From Fusobacterium varium (GTDB lineage Bacteria > Fusobacteriota > Fusobacteriia > Fusobacteriales > Fusobacteriaceae): DNA of 64,000 nucleotides. Under the pieces are notes generated by a model. The model did not search any database and had not been told where the DNA came from. It was given only the letters and a program-made list of their open reading frames with translations. The position numbers and the translations under genes were made by a program. Shown here one piece after another: positions 32,921-41,665 of this stretch; position 1 is the first letter of the stretch; the number at the start of each line of letters is the position of its first letter. The DNA is taken from assembly GCA_002356455.1 (NCBI GenBank), contig AP017968.1, positions 3,596,001 to 3,660,000 on the forward strand, written 5' to 3'.

Positions 32921-33950
32921 TTCCAGCACCTTCCTTTCTTGTCAAAGCATATAATATCATTCCATTAGATACTATAATTCTTATTGTTTCTGACATATCT
33001 GTCTGGATTATATTATTAACAACTGAAGGAGTCATTGTTAATATACCTTGAAACAAGAACGTTCCAACTATAACATTGATAATAGTAACTTTATTTACAG
33101 AGGCTCCACCTATAAGAATTGCTGCTATTGCTGGAAATGCCATATAAAATGGAGCAAGATATAGTTGTACAAATCCAAAACTTTGCTGATATACTATTAT
33201 TCCAACTGCTGCCAAAACTGTAGAAATAACAACAGATTCTACCCTTATTTTATCTATGTTAATTCCTGTAGCTTTTGCAAATTTATCATTAGTTCCAACT
33301 GCTTTCATTGCATAGCCAGTTCTTGATCTAAAAAATATCCACATTCCAAAAGCCAGTATAGCAAAAAATACCATTTCTCCTAATGGAAGCATATCCCCTG
33401 GCATGTGGAGTACCTTATCAAGAATTTTATGCCAATGACTTTCAACACTGATAGTTGTACGCAGTCCTTCTCCACCATATGCCCAAATCATATCCTGACT
33501 TTTAAAAGGGAGAACAAGCCACATTATACACATTATAGCAACAGATGAGAATCCTATATAAGTTGCAATCATCATTTCTCCACCCTTTACTTTATTAAGG
33601 ATATGTCCATACATCCATCCAAATAAAATTGCAAAAGGTATTGATATTATTATAGCTCCAGCAAATCCTGCAAATCCGCTGAGCCCCATTTCTATACTTA
33701 TTACAGCTCCCAACAGCCCTGCTTCCACTCCTAAAGGCATCCCAAAGTTCAGTCCTGTTCCAGACTGTATCATTGGCACAAGAGATAAAACCAATATAGC
33801 ATTCATTCCAAATCTTACTAATGTATCTCCTAAAGCTGACTTTAAATTTATTCCTATAAAGGGAGAAACTATATACATAGATAAAAGAAACAAAGTTATT
33901 ATTATTCTAGGCCACCCTGCATTCTTCAGCATAGTCTTTATATTATTCAT
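32910..33950 (-). CDS. ABC importer permease (BMP/sugar type), first subunit
   Basis: A 346-residue BPD_transp_2 permease with a coupling motif MKAVGTNDKFAKATGINIDKIRVES and ILIGGASVNKVTI near the end. It pairs with the downstream permease to form the translocation channel. Its start overlaps the ATPase gene by 8 bp and its end overlaps the next permease. Confidence 0.9.
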   Translation of the reverse strand: MNNIKTMLKNAGWPRIIITLFLLSMYIVSPFIGINLKSALGDTLVRFGMNAILVLSLVPMIQSGTGLNFGMPLGVEAGLLGAVISIEMGLSGFAGFAGAIIISIPFAILFGWMYGHILNKVKGGEMMIATYIGFSSVAIMCIMWLVLPFKSQDMIWAYGGEGLRTTISVESHWHKILDKVLHMPGDMLPLGEMVFFAILAFGMWIFFRSRTGYAMKAVGTNDKFAKATGINIDKIRVESVVISTVLAAVGIIVYQQSFGFVQLYLAPFYMAFPAIAAILIGGASVNKVTIINVIVGTFLFQGILTMTPSVVNNIIQTDMSETIRIIVSNGMILYALTRKEGAGSGK

Positions 33951-35538
33951 TGTTTCCCTCCTTTGATACTCCTACCATCATTTTTCCAAACTCCAATATA
34001 TCTGCTGTAGGTGGTAGTATTCCAGCAACTCTTCCTTCATTTATTATTGCAATTCTGTCACATATACTTCTCAATTCTTCTATTTCAGAAGATGTTATTA
34101 TTATAGTTGTTCCTTTTGTTGAATTATATTCTTTTAAAGTATCTAACACTAGTTTTTTAGCTCCTACATCTATTCCTCTTGTAGGTTCTGAAACGAACAA
34201 AACTTCTGGATCCATGGTAAATGCTTTTGCCAAACATACTTTTTGTTGATTTCCTCCACTTAGTTCCTGAACTTTTTGCTTTTCACTCATACACCTTATT
34301 TCTAATTTTTTTATATAGTTCTGAGCATTTTCTTTCATTGCTTCTTCATCAACAAGATTAAATAAACCACCAAATCTTTTTTTGAAGAACTTTCTCTGTA
34401 TCTGCATAGCTGGATAGGCTATATTTTCTTCAATAGAACTTTCAAGAAGTAATCCTACTCCTTTTCTGTCTTCTGAAACAAAAAATATCCCTTTTTCTAA
34501 TGGATTATTGGGATCATTTAATTTTATATTTTGTCCTTTAAAATTAACTTTTCCACTTGCATCATATAATCCCATTATTCCATTTGCAATTCCTATTTTA
34601 CCCTGACCAGCCATACCTCCCAGTCCTAAAATTTCACCCTTTTTTATATCAAGATTCAATCCTTTTACCATTTCTCCAGGCATATCTACCCAGAAATTTT
34701 TCATAGAAAGAATAGTTTCCTTATTATCATTTAGAGTTTCTGTTTTTTCTTCAGATCCTCCCATTTTTCTTCCTATCATCCACTCAGTTATCTGATTTAC
34801 ATCAGTATCTTTTGTATTTACAGTATTAATTAAAAGTCCATCTCTCAAAACTACTACTGTATCGCATACATCCATTATTTCATCTAATCTATGAGTAATA
34901 AATATTATAGATATTCCCTTTTCAGATAATCTTTTCATAGTTTCAAGCAATACCTTTGCTTCTTCTTCAGTTAAAACAGCAGTAGGTTCATCTAAAACCA
35001 AAAGTTTTGTTTTTTCTCTTTCAATCTCACGAGCTATTTCTGTAAACTGTTTATGAGCTACTGGCATTTCATTGATAATTGTATTGGGATCTATCTCTAT
35101 CCCTAGCTGAGAAATCGCATTATCTGCTCTTTCTTCTATATTTTTTGAATCTATTCTCCTTATTCTTTCACCAAAAAGGCTTTCTAAAAAACTATTAGCA
35201 GTTGATTCTCTATTTAAAACTATATTTTCATTAGCTTTAAAACCAGGTATTAAAGAAAATTCCTGATGAACCATTCCTATTCCTACAGCAAGAGCATCAA
35301 ATGGAGATTTAAAATTTGTTTCTTCTCCATTGAAAATTATTTTTCCTCCATACCCTCCTGTTTCAGAAATAACTGGCATACCAAAAATAGCCTTCATCAA
35401 AGTTGATTTTCCAGCTCCATTTTCTCCTACCAGTCCTACTATTTCACCAGGTTTAACCTCCAAATTTATATCTTTTAATACTACATTTTCTCCAAAAGAC
35501 TTTGAAAGCCCCTCTATTTTCAATAATACTTTATCCAC
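33943..35538 (-). CDS. ABC importer ATPase with two nucleotide-binding domains
   Basis: A 531-residue duplicated ATPase like MglA/RbsA/YufO. Domain 1 has Walker A GENGAGKSTLMKAIFG (~37) and Walker B LLVLDEPTAVLTEEEA. Domain 2 has GGMAGQGKIGIANGI in place of a full Walker A, the signature LSGGNQQKVCLAKAF and a degenerate Walker B (VLFVSEPTRGIDVG, Ser for Asp), as is usual for the family. The start is a GTG behind AGGGG; an ATG two bases upstream is out of frame. Confidence 0.92.
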   Translation of the reverse strand: MDKVLLKIEGLSKSFGENVVLKDINLEVKPGEIVGLVGENGAGKSTLMKAIFGMPVISETGGYGGKIIFNGEETNFKSPFDALAVGIGMVHQEFSLIPGFKANENIVLNRESTANSFLESLFGERIRRIDSKNIEERADNAISQLGIEIDPNTIINEMPVAHKQFTEIAREIEREKTKLLVLDEPTAVLTEEEAKVLLETMKRLSEKGISIIFITHRLDEIMDVCDTVVVLRDGLLINTVNTKDTDVNQITEWMIGRKMGGSEEKTETLNDNKETILSMKNFWVDMPGEMVKGLNLDIKKGEILGLGGMAGQGKIGIANGIMGLYDASGKVNFKGQNIKLNDPNNPLEKGIFFVSEDRKGVGLLLESSIEENIAYPAMQIQRKFFKKRFGGLFNLVDEEAMKENAQNYIKKLEIRCMSEKQKVQELSGGNQQKVCLAKAFTMDPEVLFVSEPTRGIDVGAKKLVLDTLKEYNSTKGTTIIITSSEIEELRSICDRIAIINEGRVAGILPPTADILEFGKMMVGVSKEGNNE

Positions 35539-35560
35539 ATTTTCACCCCTTGAAAATTAA

Positions 35561-35582
35561 AGGAGGGGGATTACCCCTCCCT
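35561..35582 (-). other. GC-rich hairpin between binding-protein and ATPase genes
   Basis: Minus strand GGAGGGG-TAATC-CCCCTCC right after the binding-protein stop, followed by TTTAATTTT. A stable hairpin here is typical of binding-protein operons: it protects the upstream mRNA or terminates part of transcription so that more binding protein than ATPase is made. Confidence 0.65.
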
Positions 35583-35584
35583 TA

Positions 35585-36766
35585 TTATTTTATTTTAAAA
35601 TATTTTTCAGGAACAGTTTCATTAGTCATATTCATGTAACCTTTTCCTAAAACATAAGTGTCTTGATATAATAAGTAGAAGTTATCTTTTTCCACTCCAT
35701 TAACATCTGTATAGTTGCTTCCATTCCATCCAGCACCAGGAGTAAATTTTTTCAATGAATCCATAATAGAATCAAAGTCAGTAGCATCTACACCTTTTTC
35801 TATAACTGCTCTTGCGTGTTCTCCTAAAGCAATAACAGAAATAAAGTTATATGAATAAGCCCATGTTCCCATTCTTCCAGCTCCACCTTTTTCTACTACT
35901 GTATCCTCAACTTTCTTTAATATTTTTGGCCAGTTTCCTTTTTCATCTTCAGAGAATTTTATTCCTAAAGCTCCAGGATATCCCATTGTAGGAGATGGTA
36001 AATCTGCTTCTACAAAGTATCCTCCAACTTCGGCTACTCTTTTTAATAATGGTTCAGTATGAGCATCATTTGTTGCAAAGAATGCTGTATCTTTACCATA
36101 TTTTTCCAACCAGTTAGGCACTTGTTCTAATATATATTGTTGAGCTCCTGCTACTCCAACATCACTTACTGGGTCTGGAGCAGACATGTCAATAAATTCC
36201 ATTCCAAGATCTTTTGCTGTTTCTGCCATTATATTTCTTCTTCTTGATAATAGTTCATAACTTAAATGTCTTGGGAAAGATATATGCATAAATTTAGTAG
36301 CTCCCATTTCTTTAGCAGCCTTTACAATTAAATATCCTCTTGCTACATTATCTGGGTTAGTTACTAGATCAGCTGCATCACTTATGATTTCTGGATCTTC
36401 ATGTGGAGCATTAGCTATCAATAATATATCAGGTCTTTTTTCTCTTATTCTTCTAAAAGCTTCAACTGTTCCCGGAACAGCTTCTGCCACTAATACAACT
36501 TTCATCTTAGGGTCATCCGCTAATCCTACCATTTGAGAAATAGTAGTTTCCATCTCCTGCATAAAGTTATCAGGATAAGTAACATGAGTAACCATTCCAC
36601 CTTTATCACTTGCTCCATACATTTTTACTAATTCTTCAGCACCACGAAGACTGTCTTCTGATTGAGATACTGTTCCACTTACCACTCCAATATGGTAATC
36701 TGCTTCTGCAGCAAAACTGAACAATGAAAATAAAAACATAAAAAATCCAACAAAATACTTTTTCAT
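35585..36766 (-). CDS. periplasmic substrate-binding protein, DUF3798-like
   Basis: A 393-residue protein with a signal peptide (cleavage after FSFA-AEA). It lacks the lipobox Cys, so a soluble periplasmic protein is expected. The body (YHIGVVSGTVSQSEDSLRGAEELVKMYG; DAHTEPLLKRVAEVGG; GAGWNGSNYTDVNGVEKDNFYLL) looks like the DUF3798 family, a type I periplasmic-binding-protein relative. First gene of the importer operon. The ligand is not evident; nucleosides, sugars or peptidoglycan pieces are all possible. Confidence 0.82.
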   Translation of the reverse strand: MKKYFVGFFMFLFSLFSFAAEADYHIGVVSGTVSQSEDSLRGAEELVKMYGASDKGGMVTHVTYPDNFMQEMETTISQMVGLADDPKMKVVLVAEAVPGTVEAFRRIREKRPDILLIANAPHEDPEIISDAADLVTNPDNVARGYLIVKAAKEMGATKFMHISFPRHLSYELLSRRRNIMAETAKDLGMEFIDMSAPDPVSDVGVAGAQQYILEQVPNWLEKYGKDTAFFATNDAHTEPLLKRVAEVGGYFVEADLPSPTMGYPGALGIKFSEDEKGNWPKILKKVEDTVVEKGGAGRMGTWAYSYNFISVIALGEHARAVIEKGVDATDFDSIMDSLKKFTPGAGWNGSNYTDVNGVEKDNFYLLYQDTYVLGKGYMNMTNETVPEKYFKIK

Positions 36767-36884
36767 AAGTTCCCCCTTACAATTTTATTATCTTCTTTAT
36801 AATTTCTATACTTACTATGTACACGCAATAAAAAAGTACCATTATTTAAGTACAGAGGTTACAAAACTTTTTGATATTGTTAGG

Positions 36885-36913
36885 ATTATACTCCTTTAAC
36901 CGATGTATGTCAA
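36885..36913 (-). promoter_or_regulatory. promoter of the ABC importer operon
   Basis: Minus strand TTGACA (36913-36908), a 17-bp spacer and TATAAT (36890-36885): a full consensus promoter ~115 bp upstream of the binding-protein gene. The 5' leader contains only a weak GTAC hairpin and no riboswitch I can recognise. Confidence 0.85.
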
Positions 36914-37087
36914 CCATTATTTTCTCTAATTAGAAACTTGCTTTCATTTATTTGTTTTTTGAAAAATTATCAATCAAGATTTTAAGGTATTTTCTTTATA
37001 TATTTACACTTGAATTAATATTTCATATTTTTTTATTTATACAATTTATAAATTTTAATTTTTAGATTTCTTTTATCAATTTAACTA
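36914..37087. other. intergenic AT-rich stretch
   Basis: No gene seen. It contains AGATTTTAAGGTATTTT (36977-36993), which also occurs at 29945-29961 beside the first inverted-repeat element. Confidence 0.5.
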
Positions 37088-37120
37088 AAAAAATCTGGTA
37101 CTATTCCAATACCAGATTTA
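37088..37120 (-). terminator. terminator of the small ORF at 37131-37268
   Basis: Minus-strand stem AAATCTGGTA / TACCAGATTT with a 9-base loop and a T run of seven. Confidence 0.85.
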
Positions 37121-37130
37121 ATTTATAAAA

Positions 37131-37268
37131 TTATTTACTTGCTTCTAATTGTTTATTAACAAATGAATCTTTCATTTCAGTATATTTGTCTTTTTTTATT
37201 GCTTTAGCCCTTTCTTCAATTTTTTTAGATATGTAGTATATGATATCTAAATTAGTCATTTCTTTCAT
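37131..37268 (-). CDS. small protein of unknown function (45 aa)
   Basis: A 45-residue charged ORF (MKEMTNLDIIYYISKKIEERA, ending NKQLEASK) with a good GGAGGG ribosome binding site 8 bases before the ATG and its own terminator directly after the stop. Those signals support a real gene. It looks mostly helical and cytoplasmic. I recognise no family. Confidence 0.6.
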   Translation of the reverse strand: MKEMTNLDIIYYISKKIEERAKAIKKDKYTEMKDSFVNKQLEASK

Positions 37269-37466
37269 ATCTATCCCTCCAAGATTAATTAAAAATATTC
37301 TTAAAGCTGTACCAAAAATCTAAAACTATAGTTTCAAAATTCCATTCATCTTTCTATATTTATATAGTATTAAAAATCAGCAAAAATGTAAAACCGTATT
37401 TCAAACACACATCAACAAGTATAAACTTGTATCTCTTCATCATTTACAGTTTTTTATAAAATAAAA

Positions 37467-37497
37467 AAGGGCTCAATTTTTTATTGAAACCCTTTCA
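37467..37497 (-). terminator. terminator of the nrd operon
   Basis: Minus-strand stem AAAGGG.TTCAAT / ATTGA.CCCTTT with a T run, 18 bp after the nrdB stop. A second small ACAAGT/ACTTGT hairpin lies nearby at 37413-37429. Confidence 0.85.
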
Positions 37498-37514
37498 TCT
37501 TAAAAGCTATCCCT

Positions 37515-38576
37515 TTATATTTCATCCCAGCCATCAATAGATGAGCTCATATTATAACTTGTCACTGTTCCTTCAAAGAAATTTGCTTTTACATTTCCTT
37601 CTCCCTCTGTATCCGCAAATTTTGTAAGATGTTTATATGGATTTTTATTAACTTCATTATATATTGGTTTCAAACCAATACTTCTTAATCTCTCATTAGC
37701 CAGCCACTTTGTATATTGTTCTGTTGTTTCTTCTGTTATCCCAAGAATTTGGTTTCCTATTATATGATTAGTCCAATTTATTTCCTGCTCTACAGCTTTT
37801 TTAAACATATCATAAATTTCTTCATCATTGAAAAAATCCGGATTTTCATTTCTTATTTCTTTTAATATATGTTGGAAAATAACAACGTGAGATAATTCAT
37901 CTCTATTTATAAGCCTTATTATATCAGATGTTCCCATCATTCTATTTCTGCTTGCTAAAAGATAGAAAAAATTAAATCCATTATAAAAATATATTGCTTC
38001 TAAAAGATAGTCAGCTATAACAACTTTAGAAAAATTTTCATCATTTGGATTTTCTAAAAATCTTTGATACATTTCAGCAATATATTTATTTCTTTCAAAA
38101 AGTATTTTATCCTCTCTCCATTTATCATATATAGAATTTCTTATTTCTTTTGGAAGAATAGATTCTATTATATATTGATAAGATTGTGAATGTATTGCTT
38201 CTTGAAATGTCTGAATAGAAAGTATCAGATTTATTTCTGGAGCAGTTATGTAATCACACACATTTGGAATATTATTAGTTTGGATACTATCAAGAAAAAT
38301 TAAAAATGATAAAATACCATCATAGGCTCCTTTTTCCTGATCTGTTAAATTTTTATAATCATTTTTATCCTGTGTCAAATCTATTTTTTCTGGTATCCAA
38401 AAGTTTCCCATCATTGTTCTGTAAAGCTGATTAGCCCATTGATACTTAACATTATTTAGATTAAATATATTTGTACTATCACCTTTTATCACTCTTCTTT
38501 TAGATAAAGAATCATCTCCCAGAGGATTAAAAAGTTTTTTTCTATCCACTGCAGCTTTCACACTCCTCTTTTTCAT
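37515..38576 (-). CDS. nrdB: class Ia ribonucleotide reductase beta subunit
   Basis: A 353-residue diferric/tyrosyl-radical subunit. FLIFLDSIQ carries the first carboxylate ligand; QEAIHSQSYQYII carries the Glu, His and radical Tyr in the same spacing as E. coli NrdB. Distal ligands are in ADYLLEAIYFYNGFNF and INRDELSHVVIFQHI. It delivers the radical to NrdA. It overlaps nrdA by 35 bp, an unusually long overlap. The C-terminal tail (SIDGWDEI) should dock on NrdA. Confidence 0.93.
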   Translation of the reverse strand: MKKRSVKAAVDRKKLFNPLGDDSLSKRRVIKGDSTNIFNLNNVKYQWANQLYRTMMGNFWIPEKIDLTQDKNDYKNLTDQEKGAYDGILSFLIFLDSIQTNNIPNVCDYITAPEINLILSIQTFQEAIHSQSYQYIIESILPKEIRNSIYDKWREDKILFERNKYIAEMYQRFLENPNDENFSKVVIADYLLEAIYFYNGFNFFYLLASRNRMMGTSDIIRLINRDELSHVVIFQHILKEIRNENPDFFNDEEIYDMFKKAVEQEINWTNHIIGNQILGITEETTEQYTKWLANERLRSIGLKPIYNEVNKNPYKHLTKFADTEGEGNVKANFFEGTVTSYNMSSSIDGWDEI

Positions 38577-40788
38577 TCATAATATTAGTATTTTTTTGAA
38601 TTGTCCTTATATAATACACTGATTTACAACCATTTTTCCATGCTGTCATAAAAGTATTATAGATATCTTTTGCTCTTATATTTTTATTTAAGTCAAAAAT
38701 CAGTTCCATTGAAACTCCTTGAGTAGTCCACTTTCCTATTCTGCTCATTATTTCTACATATATCTGTGGATTTACATTTTTAAATTCTGGATAGAACCAT
38801 GCTCTGTCTTTTAAATATTTTGCTACCCTTGGCACTGCTCCTTTTTGATTTTTCTCTATATAAAATCTTGAAAATGTAGGATTGACTGATGCTGTTGCTC
38901 CCATAAGAAGTGATGTAGAAGTGTTAGGAGCTATTGCAGTAAGTTCTCCATTACGCATTCCATATTTTGCTACTAACTTAAATACTTCATTCCATTTATC
39001 TGCATATTTAGAATTTGCCATATACCAATCTTTATTTTTCTGAAAAAATAAGCCTCTATCCCATAATGACCCTTTAAACATTGGATATTGCCCTCTGCTT
39101 TTAGCCAATAATGCTGACGATTTTATACTGTATAAAGCAATTTCTTCAAATAATTCATCTATATCATTTATTGCTTCATCATAAATCATAAATTCTCTTG
39201 CTAAATAATCTGCCAGTCCCATAGTTCCTACTCCTATAGTTCTGTATGCAGCATTATGCCTGTCTGATTCTTTTATTGGTGTTTTTGTTAAATCTATTGT
39301 ATTATCAAGTATTCTTACAGCTGTATCAACTATATTTTCAAGTTCTTCTCTCATTATTTCTGCTAGATTTAGTGAAACTAAATTACATGTATGAACCTCT
39401 CCAAGTTTTACATTTCTTACTCCATTTTCTTCAACAACCTCTTCTGTAAAATCCCTGCTTGGAGAAAAATTAGAAAAACTTTCCATACACAAATTACCAT
39501 TTCCTATCATTCCCTTATGACTATTATGATTCATTAAGTTTGCTCTATCTTTAAAAAATATATATGGCATTCCTGTTTCTATCTGTACTTTCATTATTTC
39601 TTTGAATAATTCTCTGGCTTTTATTACTTTTTTTAATTCTAAAGAGTCATCTTTTTCCAGAGAATTATAAATTTCTTCAAATTTTTTTCCATAAAGCTCA
39701 CATAACTCAATTCCATACTTTCTACGCACTTCATATGGATCTACCAATGTCCACTCCAAATCATTTTCTACTCTTTCCATAAATAAATCAGACAGCACAA
39801 CCTGAGGATATATATCATAAGCCTTTCCTCTCTGATCTCCATTTTCTGTCTGAAGTTCTAAAAATAATTCAATATCTAAATGCCATGAATCTAATGCTAC
39901 TGTTACAGCTCCTGCTCTTCTGCCCTGTTGATTTACAGCTACAGCTGTGTCATTTACTATTTTTATCCATGGAACTACTCCACCACTTGCATTATAATAT
40001 CCATTTACCATAGAATCTTTAGCTCTTATTCTTGAAACATTTAATCCTACTCCTCCTCCACTTTTGCTTATTTTAGCAATTGTGTCTATATTATAAAAGA
40101 TAGATTCTATATTATCATCCATTGCAGTAATAAAGCATGATGATAAATTTCCTTTTGGTATTCGCAAATTTGCCAAAATAGGAGTAGCTAAAGATATTTT
40201 TTTCAATGATAGAGCATTGTAAAATATTTTAGTTACCAAAACTCTATCTTTTTCATTTATTGCTAACAGCATAGCTATGCACATAAACACTTCTTGTGGC
40301 AGTTCATAAATATTTCCCTTATGCTTTAAAAGATATCTATTTACAAACATATTGGCACCAGCATAGTCATACATCATATCTCTTGATGCATCAATAGATT
40401 TTTCTAATTCCTCAATTTCATCTTTTGTATATTCCTGAAGCCTGTTATCATATATTCTATTTTCCGTAAGAGTTTTTATTGTTCTGTAAAACTCTCCATA
40501 TGAAAATCCTCTCTTATGAAAAACTTCCCTTTCTGTTTCCATCATAAGAAGTCTTCCAGCCACATATGTCCAATCACTTTCTTCAAAACTTGTCATAGCA
40601 ACTGCCTGGTTTATCAAAGACTCCTGTATTTTTTTGGTTGTTATATTTTCTTGATATATTGAATCTATATAACTTTCCAATTCAACCATATTGACTTCAA
40701 GTCCTTCACATGCTCTTATAAGTTTCTCTCTTATTTTTATTATATCTAAATTTTCTCTTATTCCCGCTCTATTTATGACTTCTCTCAT
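38542..40788 (-). CDS. nrdA: class Ia ribonucleotide reductase alpha subunit
   Basis: A 748-residue catalytic subunit. An N-terminal ATP-cone (~1-90) implies dATP feedback inhibition. Catalytic residues are visible: Cys in NLSSCFITAMDD, the NLCMES triad (Asn, Cys, Glu), the partner Cys in HTCNLVSLNLAE, and the paired Tyr region in TSTSLLMGATASVNPTF. The C-terminal redox pair is CESC (EECESCSG). It reduces ribonucleoside diphosphates using NrdH as reductant. It shares one base with nrdH. Confidence 0.94.
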   Translation of the reverse strand: MREVINRAGIRENLDIIKIREKLIRACEGLEVNMVELESYIDSIYQENITTKKIQESLINQAVAMTSFEESDWTYVAGRLLMMETEREVFHKRGFSYGEFYRTIKTLTENRIYDNRLQEYTKDEIEELEKSIDASRDMMYDYAGANMFVNRYLLKHKGNIYELPQEVFMCIAMLLAINEKDRVLVTKIFYNALSLKKISLATPILANLRIPKGNLSSCFITAMDDNIESIFYNIDTIAKISKSGGGVGLNVSRIRAKDSMVNGYYNASGGVVPWIKIVNDTAVAVNQQGRRAGAVTVALDSWHLDIELFLELQTENGDQRGKAYDIYPQVVLSDLFMERVENDLEWTLVDPYEVRRKYGIELCELYGKKFEEIYNSLEKDDSLELKKVIKARELFKEIMKVQIETGMPYIFFKDRANLMNHNSHKGMIGNGNLCMESFSNFSPSRDFTEEVVEENGVRNVKLGEVHTCNLVSLNLAEIMREELENIVDTAVRILDNTIDLTKTPIKESDRHNAAYRTIGVGTMGLADYLAREFMIYDEAINDIDELFEEIALYSIKSSALLAKSRGQYPMFKGSLWDRGLFFQKNKDWYMANSKYADKWNEVFKLVAKYGMRNGELTAIAPNTSTSLLMGATASVNPTFSRFYIEKNQKGAVPRVAKYLKDRAWFYPEFKNVNPQIYVEIMSRIGKWTTQGVSMELIFDLNKNIRAKDIYNTFMTAWKNGCKSVYYIRTIQKNTNIMNEKEECESCSG

Positions 40789-40991
40789 TATATAACCTCT
40801 AAAAATTTTTCCATTGGATAATACTTTCCATCTTTTTCAATAACTGGTGCACTCATAATTCTATTTTTGCTGGCTACAGTCATTAAAGTTTTTAAATCTT
40901 GAATATATTCATATTCAATTCCTCTATTATCTAATGTCTTTTTTAATGAATCACATTTACTGCATCCTTCTTTTCCAAATACTTTTATCAT
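40788..40991 (-). CDS. nrdH: glutaredoxin-like NrdH
   Basis: A 67-residue thioredoxin-fold redoxin with CSKC active site (FGKEGCSKCDSLKKTL) and SAPVIEKDG containing the cis-proline. As first gene of the nrd operon it is the likely electron donor to NrdA. It has a GGAGGG site. Confidence 0.9.
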   Translation of the reverse strand: MIKVFGKEGCSKCDSLKKTLDNRGIEYEYIQDLKTLMTVASKNRIMSAPVIEKDGKYYPMEKFLEVI

Positions 40992-41021
40992 TATTTCCCT
41001 CCTAAGTACAGCATATCATTT

Positions 41022-41067
41022 TCACAACATATTGTGAATTACAAAGTAAAAACACAATATACAGTGA
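41022..41067. promoter_or_regulatory. two NrdR boxes upstream of nrdHAB
   Basis: TCACAACATATTGTGA (41022-41037) and ACACAATATACAGTGA (41052-41067) both fit the NrdR consensus acaCwAtATaTwGtgt, and their starts are 30 bp apart (three helical turns), the standard tandem arrangement. NrdR with ATP/dATP should repress the operon when dNTPs are plentiful. No nrdR gene lies in the window. Confidence 0.85.
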
Positions 41068-41333
41068 TATTATTGCATATATTTTCTATTTTTTCAATTA
41101 TTTTATTTATCCTCTCTGATAAATTATTCAACAGCAATAATGAAATTCCTGTCAACTAAGGAAAATTTAGTTAAAAAAATTTAATATCAATCAATGAAAA
41201 AATAGTAGATGCTGAAGAGTTTGGATTATAAAAATTAAATTCTAAAATAAAAAACTAAAGCTTTAATTTAAAAAAAAGCTTTAGTTTTTTAATTTATTCT
41301 TCCTAATTGTTTCTATAGTTATGTTCAAGAAAG
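41068..41333. other. intergenic region between nrd promoter and HU-like gene
   Basis: AT-rich, no gene. Contains a bidirectional terminator (AAAAACTAAAGCTTT / AAAGCTTTAGTTTTT, about 41249-41292) that ends the HU-like gene on the minus strand. Confidence 0.7.
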
Positions 41334-41630
41334 TTATTCATTACCTGTTAATGCTTCATTTATTCTCTCTCCTAATCCTTTTCCTTCTCTAAATTTTATG
41401 ACTTCTTTAGATTCTGTATAAAAATGCCCTTCTTTAGTTGGAACAGAAACTTTTCTAGGAGCTACTTTTTTCTTAGTAAATACTCCCCAGTCTTTTAATG
41501 TTACTTTTCCATAAATATCTAGTGTTTTAAAAAGAGCATTCCAAAAAAGTTCTATTCTTTCTTCCGCCTGTTCTTTATTTTTTAATCCCATCCTTTTTTT
41601 ATAAAGCTTCACAAACTCTGACTCTCTCAT
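41334..41630 (-). CDS. HU-family DNA-binding protein
   Basis: A 98-residue HU/IHF-like protein. SEFVKLYKKRMGLKNKEQAEERIELFWNALFKTLD forms the dimerisation helices and VTLKDWGVFTKKKVAPRKVSVPT the start of the DNA-binding arm, whose body (KEGHFYTESKEVIKFREGKGLGERINEAL) is atypical: the usual GRNP..G..I tip is replaced. It is a divergent HU, possibly with a specialised role. The only strong promoter upstream lies inside an inverted-repeat element and points away. Confidence 0.82.
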   Translation of the reverse strand: MRESEFVKLYKKRMGLKNKEQAEERIELFWNALFKTLDIYGKVTLKDWGVFTKKKVAPRKVSVPTKEGHFYTESKEVIKFREGKGLGERINEALTGNE

Positions 41631-41665
41631 ATTTTCTCCTTTTTAAAACTGATTTTTTAGATAAA

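Noticed and set aside
36790-36880. Riboswitch in the ABC importer leader
   Set aside because: Only a 4-bp GTAC hairpin is visible and no known aptamer core.
37911-37930. GCCTTATTATAT in nrdB resembling an arm of element 1
   Set aside because: A 12-bp AT-rich match inside a coding sequence with no paired inverted copy nearby; chance.
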